Positions 56,459 to 64,000 of a stretch of 64,000 nucleotides of DNA are shown here, piece by piece. The notes beneath the pieces are model-generated. The model did no database searches, was not told the origin of the DNA, and saw only the letters and a list, made by a program, of their open reading frames with translations. The DNA comes from Primulina eburnea (taxonomy: Eukaryota > Streptophyta > Magnoliopsida > Lamiales > Gesneriaceae). The stretch's first letter is position 1; each line of letters opens with the position of its first letter. Location: positions 31,993,635 through 32,057,634 of the forward strand of contig NC_133103.1 of the NCBI RefSeq assembly GCF_022965805.1, written 5' to 3'. The position numbers and the translations under genes were made by a program.

Positions 56459-59042
56459 ATTCTCCCCCTCTTAGATCTGAGTTCGTCCTCGAACTCGCAA
56501 TTAATCAATTCAGATATATCAGAAGAAATGTATGCAGAGTTTAAATCAGAAACTCATCTCACTGAATCCATTCTGAAATCTCTTTCTTATATCAACCTCT
56601 GATTTCAAGTCTGGAATAAGACTTCATGAAGTATACTATCATAATACTTCTTAAACTAACTATGACAAAATCAATCTTGCCATATTGGTTATACAACATC
56701 CGTATAAACCAATTACAGTTTATAACAAAACAATACCAGTAATTGTTCTCCCATCTGTTTATCCCAATCAAGGATATATACAGTCTTCAGCTTCAAATAC
56801 CAATCGTCATCATCCGACGTTGGTATATTTAGTCTGTTTCGTCTAAGCTATCTTCATTCTCTTCTGAATTAGCTATATTTCTTTGTCACATTTCTGACCG
56901 TATCAGCTCCTATCTCAGGTATCCCCGAGATATTATTCTCATACCAAAGAAATCTGCAGTACTCACTGTACAGTACGTCTTATCTGTAGCCATCTCAACA
57001 CTCGTTTGATGGCTATCTATATACAATACTTCATATAGTGACAACAAACTATGTCAATTAGTGCTAACATCCAGCACTCCTGTTCCACAAATACCTTCCA
57101 ATATCTGAATAGTATATTCTGGCCATCTGTCAGTCTGTGGATAATATATGAATTAGTTCATGGTATGTTCTGCCACACTACAAATTCAAACAAAAATCAC
57201 AATCTGATATAATTTACTTCTACATTCTGGTCGATCTGACCATTTTCTTTGACCTCGATCTTTGTCATCTGGTCATGTTTGTACGTCATCTTGTACAAAC
57301 TAATTGATATAGATTGAACAATCTGTCAATCATAATCATATTATCTTACCATCTACAGAAAAATGGCGGTAATGTCATTACTAAAGCCATAGAAATGTAC
57401 TCTCATTTCTATTCAGAAATATACAATTCTGTAATAATCTTCTGATTTCTATCTTTTTGTCTTTTCTGTTAGTGATTCAGACATTTCAGTACAACTTCTG
57501 CCAACCTTTCTGTATGAATTCTGTCACAACTGATTTAATATGTCTATATCCACACTATCTGTTCGAATATCATACGTTCTCAATCATCAGACTAAAAACT
57601 GAATCCACTACTGTGCATTTCTGACACTATCTGTGATTCCAGATTCGAACTATTCGATATAAACAAATCAGTTAATAACATAAATTAAAGAAAAATACCT
57701 ACCTGGTATTCGGCTCTGACTATCGATATCAAATTCTGAACATTCTGATCATATTTCTGCACTACTGTAACTCTCGAGATCCACTCTGACACAATTGAAA
57801 TGTATATAATCTCAACGGTTCACTACAATCTGTATCATAAACGGATTCAAAACAACAGTAATATCAAATCAGAGACGAAATATCAATATCCTATACAAAT
57901 CTAGTGAGCTCAATGAACTCATAAAATAAGGATTTCTGGTGAATATCTTCATGTCGTTCTAATCAACTGCTATATCTCATCTGCAATTCAAGTGTGCTCC
58001 CAAACAGTATAAGATATCACGAATACTGAGTTAGAAGATTAACAATACTCAGCAGATATAAAGCAATAATCGAATAAGATAATCTGTCCAAATCAGACAA
58101 GATAATTTCTGACGTTTCTGACATTTTTGAAATTTCTGATATTTCTGATCTTTCTGACATCAATACCATTTTCTGTCACTGATCCTAATCTCAACTGTAT
58201 CAAAATCAATCTGTATACTAACTTCAGATATTGCTTAATCTGAATACCATCTGTTTCAAGCAACATTCTTGTCTGAACAATTTCTGTATACACTAATCAT
58301 AGTTCTCAGAATATTCAACAAAATCTTCAAATATTGCATACAATCTTTCTAATATTCGATTCAATCAGTCAGATGCAATAATTATATCAAGATATATCAT
58401 AGATATAATAAGCATCAATCTTACGAATACTTCTGATCTATCAATTCTTTAATTCGGTATGTATCATTCTGTATATTCAGTATCATTCTGCACTGAATCT
58501 AAAATACAAACAATACCTGTGCTCATTTCAATTCTGAAATCTATCTACAAATCTGAAATCTTATCTAGGCAGACATCAGCCAACTCGTCTATCACTGGCA
58601 AATCTGCCAATGCTAGACTCGAGTTCAGTGGATCTACTGAATACATAAGGATGCAATCTGCTCCTTTCTGTACTAATCGAGTCATATACAATACAGATAT
58701 CAAAGGAATGCTAAATCGAGAATCCTTACTGTGGTATCTCCACTAATCAGTCCTCTCTGGTCTGAATATTACCAATTCTGGAACAAATTCTGCAAGAGTT
58801 CTGTACTTGTTCAACATATTAATATCAATAATTCAGTCAAATCAGACAATACAAGTACACCATACTCTATCTCTATCTCATTCTCATCTTACTGTAGTAT
58901 ACAATATATACAGAAATCTCTGATATCAACATTTCCTTAACAAGCAAGGACATCAATACTACAGTACATACAAACCCAACAGATACAGCATATCTCCATG
59001 CGGCTCAGTCAAAGATATTCTTAACAAATGCATTAGTATATA
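56459..59042 (-). pseudogene. H internal region, pol decayed
   Basis: AT-rich, no long frame. Minus-strand scraps resemble decayed C pol: an integrase part with GAGTACATTTCTATGG (about 57388-57403), shared with D, and the pre-RT VCEFADVCLDKIS-like and MAPIE-like parts near 58480-58650. Total H internal length is 3,900 bp, against about 4.9 kb in C. Confidence 0.6.
56479..56496 (-). promoter_or_regulatory. H post-ORF hairpin, copy 1
   Basis: GAGTTCG-AGGA-CGAACTC, followed on the minus strand by the polypurine tract complementary to TTCTCCCCCTCTT (56460-56472). Copy 2 is at 62527-62544. Confidence 0.7.
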
Positions 59043-60027
59043 TCAATACATATGCAATCTAATCATACAGAATAGTACCTGTTGTGCGTTCTGAATCTGT
59101 TTCTCAATTAAACTCTGTTCCCTAGAATCTTCGGGAACTTTTCTGGGTACAAACTCTAGCAAAGTGTCCCGACTGTTTACAGATATTGCATCTACCAAGC
59201 ACTCCTTGGCAGTGCTCTGTGGGATGTCTCCCTCAGCAGGTCCTGCAATATACTCCAGTATAACTCGGACTGGAATCACTGGAACTAGCCGAACCACTTT
59301 CTAACTTCTCAACTTGCTTTTTTTTGAATCTTCAGTGGTTCTCTCTGTTCTCTATTACTACTGCCAATCTCAACTCTGGAAGGCAGTTGCTGTAAATTCT
59401 GTGCTGGAAGATCATACGATGCTCCCTTTCGTCCCATCAGAACGATTTCTGCTCTTTTGGCTCTGTTCAAGGTATCAGCAAAATTAATCGATCGTTTTGC
59501 ATTCACCAATGAACGTATCTCCTGATTAAATCCTTGTATAAACTGACTAGAGATAGCTTCATCATTCCTAGCCACGTGAGGGGCAAAACGTAACAAGGTG
59601 AAGAACTGTGCCAAATACTCATCAATACTCATCTGACCCTGTCTCAGGTTTGTAAATTCTGCACTTCTGTCCTCTCTATATGATACGAGAAAAATCTTTG
59701 ATAAATTTCAACCTTGAAAATTTTTCACGTAATCACTGAACGACTCTGTTCTAAGGCTCCTTTGGTTAGTAACCACCATCTTCTTGCAGTCTCTTGCAAC
59801 TGGTTCTCAATCAATTTAATTCTACACTCATCTGTGAAATCAAGAAATTCAAATAACATTTCTATCTCATCAAGCCAATTCTCACAATCTACTGACGTCT
59901 CAGTTCCCTTCAGAATCGGCGGTTGAAACGATTGAAACCTCTTCAACTGCGTTTCCATCTGAGCTTCTGACATATCTATCTGTTCATTCGAAGTACTACC
60001 CTTTTCTGGAATTCTTCTAGGCGGTAT
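59043..60027 (-). pseudogene. H gag remnant
   Basis: Minus-strand Gag in three frames: MSEAQMETQLKRFQSFQPPI... and CENWLDEIEMLFEFLDFTDECR (59973-59725), [21 protein letters not shown]...VNAKRSINFADTLNRAKRAE (59632-59309), and a zinc-knuckle part (CRSCWGRHP-like to FARVCTQK-like, 59297-59090). Frameshifts lie near 59690 and 59305. The codon at the expected start, before CCGCCTAGAAGAATTCC, is ATA (60025-60027) in place of ATG, as in B and D where it is ATT. Confidence 0.8.
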
Positions 60028-60341
60028 ATCTGAATATCAAACAAATTAGTACATAATCTATACAATCTGTCTCAGCCTTCCTCTGATCATATACCTCTGA
60101 TCGAGAATCGGTTCTGATTCAGTCTTAGCAATTACATGTTGCAATCAACTCAGATACAAACAACATGTAATAGGGAAAGCAAGAAATCATGCTAGCACAC
60201 ACAATGTAGGTCAACATTGAAATAATTCTCATGCTAGCAATCACATGCAAGGAAAGAAAATTCAATCTACCCCGCTCATTCTTTTCTACCTCATTCTAAA
60301 AGATCTATCAGTTCAGACTATCTCAATCTAAAGGATCTATC
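60028..60341 (-). mobile_element. H 5' untranslated leader
   Basis: AT-rich stretch between primer site and gag. It contains the GAATCGGTTCTGATTC-type palindrome (about 60107-60122) also present before gag in B, C and D (AACCGATTCT). Confidence 0.6.
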
Positions 60342-60353
60342 GCTCTGATACCA
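60342..60353 (-). promoter_or_regulatory. H primer binding site
   Basis: Minus strand TGGTATCAGAGC, five bases from LTR 2. Confidence 0.9.
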
Positions 60354-60358
60354 CCTCT

Positions 60359-62506
60359 TGTGGGGACCCGGACGCTAATCATCTTCTTAATCATCGTTGG
60401 GATTTAATTATCAGTTCTGATAAACAGGGTCTAAAAATTTTTCTTTTTAAAATATAAATGCGGAAGGTAATGGCATCTAATAATATACATATCTGTATAA
60501 AACTACATTTCAGTATAAAGGTACAACACTGTACAACCTAAATCTAAGGTTCAAATACTAATTTCAAGTATTAAAATCAAATCTATCCAAGTCCGGAATC
60601 ACCACGCTAAACTCGTCTTCTCTCGTCGTCTTCTCGACCCTGATCCTCTCCCACCTGTTGTCATGCACACATACAAAACAAGACAACAGCCGGATAACTC
60701 CGGTGAGAATACATCCCAGTATAAAACATGGTAAACATGCATATACACATAATAATTCATGAAACATGCTGTCATGCATAAAATCAATAACAATAGTAAT
60801 AGAGTTCATCATCTATGAAATCTAATCAAACTGAACATGCAACTCAAATCAGATAAGCATGCATATACAATCTAAATCATAAACACATGCTATCATGACT
60901 GAAAGCAATAATAATGGGTTTCATAGTCTATGAACCCACATCTATAAACACATGCAGTTCTAGTCAATTCATGTCTAGACTCGACTCAACTATAACTCTA
61001 GGGATCCCGGGGTGAAAAAGACGTCACTGGCTGTCACCTACCCAACCACTCGGGGCGACTGTACGTCTTATTCCTAGACTTCGGTCCGAGCTGTATCGAC
61101 GGCTGGCAATAGGAGTCATAGCTGCTCCTAAGCTGAGATACACCGAACATCTAGATAATTGACAATGACTGTCAAAGACTCTCCTATCTTAGATGCACTG
61201 AATATCAATCTGTAAACAAAGCACAATCATATTCATATCTGAATATGGCAGTAATCTCATACACTTGAATACAATTCTAAAATCAAAGCATAAACATCTC
61301 AAAGTATAAATAACAGTCTAGTATGTGATTTTATTGGGAAACTCAAAATGAGATCTCATTTGAGTTGTGGCTTCCCGAATATCACATGAATTATACCTTT
61401 GTCTTCCTGGTCTGACGAAGAAGAAGTCTCGAATCTGTCCATATCAAATCTGAAATGACAATATCAAATACACTGAATCAATGTATAACTCAATTCACAA
61501 GCTGTTCTGATCAATACTCAACTCAGTATATAATCTGATCAATATCTGAACAATATATAATCTAATTCATATCAATGATATCACGATATAATCGAAATCA
61601 TAACTGAATCTGATCAATCTGAATCAGCTGACGTTTCGACGGAAATAGCAATACAGTCTTATAACTCTGTCAATCTCAATATCACAGATATCATATCAGA
61701 ACTCATAATCAATACCATATTATCATTCTTCTAATTCCAGCATATCAATATCTATCAATTTCAACTCAAGAAACACTGAAATCCATAATACAGACATACG
61801 GTATAATTTCTTCGATCTGATTTCACATATCTACTGACTAGTCTATTCAGAATACATGAGAATAATCATTTCTCTATTCTTGAATCAAGAACAATACAAT
61901 TCTAGTGTTCCATCTCAATCAATATCTTCTGAAAATCAGAACAATTGTATAAACAGTCTATTCTTCAATCTGACTTCGATTATACACTATCTACTGCAGC
62001 AGAAACACCATATCTGAATCATATTCAACTCTGACAACATCATATTTTCAAAACATCTCAAAACGTAACAAAAATTACGTCCTTGTGTAGCTCTTGACGA
62101 GGAGATCTCAAAACTGTGCTCGGATTAAAAATCGGATGGCCGGATCTTGCACAACCCATTTTCTAAGGCAAAATGAAGCTTGAGGAATTTTCTTGGAAAG
62201 TCTCGTTTCTTTCTTCATGTAGATGCCAAGGGAGATAAGAATATATATCTCAAGCAAGCATGATATGCCAAGTGTCCCACTCAACTTTCCATATTTGCAC
62301 TTTAGTCCCTCAACCTTTCACTATTTGCAAATCAGCCCCCCAATAATTACGAAATTGCCATCAAATTTAAATCAAGTATTTTTCTACTTAATTACAAAAT
62401 TGCCATCAAATTTAAATCAAGTATTTTTCCACTTAATTACAAAAATGCCATCAAATTTATTTTCTTTTCGGGATCTCATAAAATTGATAACATCTAGAGC
62501 CTTACA
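60359..62506 (-). mobile_element. H array, LTR 2 (2,148 bp)
   Basis: Exactly 6,048 bases after LTR 1 and the same length, with scattered single-base differences (roughly one per 200). It acts as 5' LTR for the left internal region and 3' LTR for the right one. Inverted repeat 2 is intact here (CTGTTGTC 60655-60662, GACAACAG 60682-60689). The intron 1 donor is GTAATT, against GTAAGT in LTR 1. Confidence 0.9.
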
Positions 62507-64000
62507 ATTCTCCCCCTCTTAGATCTGAGTTCGTCCTCGAACTCGCAATTAATCAATTCAGATATATCAGAAGAAATGTATGCAGAGTTTAAATCAGAAA
62601 CTCATATCACTGAATCCATTCTGAAATCTCTTTCTTATATCAACCTCTGATTTCAAGTCTGGAATAAGACTTCATGAAGTATACTATCATAATACTTCTT
62701 AAACTAACTATGACAAAATCAATCTTGCCATATTGGTTATACAACATCCGTATAAACCAATTACAGTTTATAACAAAACAATACCAGTAATTGTTCTCCC
62801 ATCTGTTTATCCCAATCAAGGATATATACAGTCTTCAGCTTCAAATACCAATCGTCATCATCCGACGTTGGTATATTTAGTCTGTTTCGTCTAAGCTATC
62901 TTCATTCTCTTCTGAATTAGCTATATTTCTTTGTCACATTTCTGACCGTATCAGCTCCTATCTCAGGTATCCCCGAGATATTATTCTCATACCAAAGAAA
63001 TCTGCAGTACTCACTGTACAGTACGTCTTATCTGTAGCCATCTCAACACTCGTTTGATGGCTATCTATATACAATACTTCATATAGTGACAACAAACTAT
63101 GTCAATTAGTGCTAACATCCAGCACTCCTGTTCCACAAATACCTTCCAATATCTGAATAGTATATTCTGGCCATCTGTCAGTCTGTGGATAATATATGAA
63201 TTAGTTCATGGTATGTTCTGCCACACTACAAATTCAAACAAAAATCACAATCTGATATAATTTACTTCTACATTCTGGTCGATCTGACCATTTTCTTTGA
63301 CCTCGATCTTTGTCATCTGGTCATGTTTGTACGTCATCTTGTACAAACTAATTGATATAGATTGAACAATCTGTCAATCATAATCATATTATCTTACCAT
63401 CTACAGAAAAATGGCGGTAATGTCATTACTAAAGCCATAGAAATGTACTCTCATTTCTATTCAGAAATATACAATTCTGTAATAATCTTCTGATTTCTAT
63501 CTTTTTGTCTTTTCTGTTAGTGATTCAGACATTTCAGTACAACTTCTGCCAACCTTTCTGTATGAATTCTGTCACAACTGATTTAATATGTCTATATCCA
63601 CACTATCTGTTCGAATATCATACGTTCTCAATCATCAGACTAAAAACTGAATCCACTACTGTGCATTTCTGACACTATCTGTGATTCCAGATTCGAACTA
63701 TTCGATATAAACAAATCAGTTAATAACATAAATTAAAGAAAAATACCTACCTGGTATTCGGCTCTGACTATCGATATCAAATTCTGAACATTCTGATCAT
63801 ATTTCTGCACTACTGTAACTCTCGAGATCCACTCTGACACAATTGAAATGTATATAATCTCAACGGTTCACTACAATCTGTATCATAAACGGATTCAAAA
63901 CAACAGTAATATCAAATCAGAGACGAAATATCAATATCCTATACAAATCTAGTGAGCTCAATGAACTCATAAAATAAGGATTTCTGGTGAATATCTTCAT
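62507..64000 (-). mobile_element. H array, second internal region (cut by window end)
   Basis: Base-for-base counterpart of 56459-57952 with no net insertion or deletion. It contains the second polypurine tract, hairpin (62527-62544) and decayed pol. No gene is supported. A third LTR is expected about 2.4 kb beyond the window. Confidence 0.85.

Noticed and set aside
56175..56474. 99-codon frame repeated at 62223-62522, a possible small gene
   Set aside because: It lies in the H LTR tandem repeat, and the second copy is explained by the 6,048-bp tandem array.

Overview
This window is intergenic repeat-rich DNA of a flowering plant (probably a eudicot; no lineage can be named from sequence alone). 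I find no host gene. Almost every base belongs to LTR retrotransposons stacked inside one another. They are mostly Ty3/gypsy chromoviruses (gag-pol in one frame, C-terminal chromodomain, tRNA-Met primer site TGGTATCAGAGC). There are also a Copia-type solo LTR, a Cassandra TRIM carrying 5S-rRNA-like sequence, and a probable tRNA-derived SINE. All names (A, B, C and so on) are local labels.

Layout. 1-967 is a fragment of LTR family X (X'). 968-2287 is a Copia-like LTR (S1) cut into the gag gene of element A0 (2288-8021, plus strand, decayed pol, intact 3' LTR). 8022-8957 is an LTR-like sequence K, which resumes at 52656-52931. K is split by a second Copia-like solo LTR, S2, whose pieces are 8958-9634, 19680-19761, 42846-43395 and 51883-52655. 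S2 was hit three times: by a Cassandra TRIM (from 9635, TSD GGGCT) that itself received element B (10127-16681, TSD ACTGT) and abuts a solo LTR X (16939-19679); by element D (19762-42845, TSD CTAGT); and by element C (43396-51882, TSD ACAAC), the best preserved element. The left LTR of D holds solo LTR E (19948-21774, TSD GAGGA). The right LTR of D holds element A1 (26240-42171, TSD TGTAT). A1 holds its sibling A2 (28150-35981, TSD ATTAT), and a SINE-like insert (35984-36248, TSD TTACAAT) sits across the end of A2. The stack is six levels deep: K > S2 > D > A1 > A2 > SINE. From 52932 to the end is minus-strand LTR G, followed by a head-to-tail LTR-internal-LTR-internal array of family H with an exact 6,048-bp period.

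Main observation. The related LTR families B, C, E and H carry what look like two introns inside the LTR leader: donor GTAAG, acceptor CAG before ATT, a 40-64 base middle exon ending AAAG, a second donor GTATAA, and a second acceptor CAACAG before GTGGG. The D LTRs (about 875 bp) lack both segments precisely at these sites. The G LTR (1,282 bp) keeps the first but lacks the second. This is what reverse transcription of spliced leader RNA would produce. Two inverted repeats inside intron 2 show paired changes between families, and one of them includes the 3' splice site. Further recurring structures are arrays of GC-rich mini-palindromes just upstream of the LTR TATA region in most families, and a 7-bp stem with a 4-base loop between the gag-pol stop and the polypurine tract in every element with that region.

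Autonomy. C, A1 and A2 have nearly open gag-pol frames of 1473-1507 codons, with only one or two nonsense codons each. B, D and H keep gag but have a decayed or deleted pol, and all three have lost the gag ATG, so they look like non-autonomous relatives that would need proteins from C-like elements.
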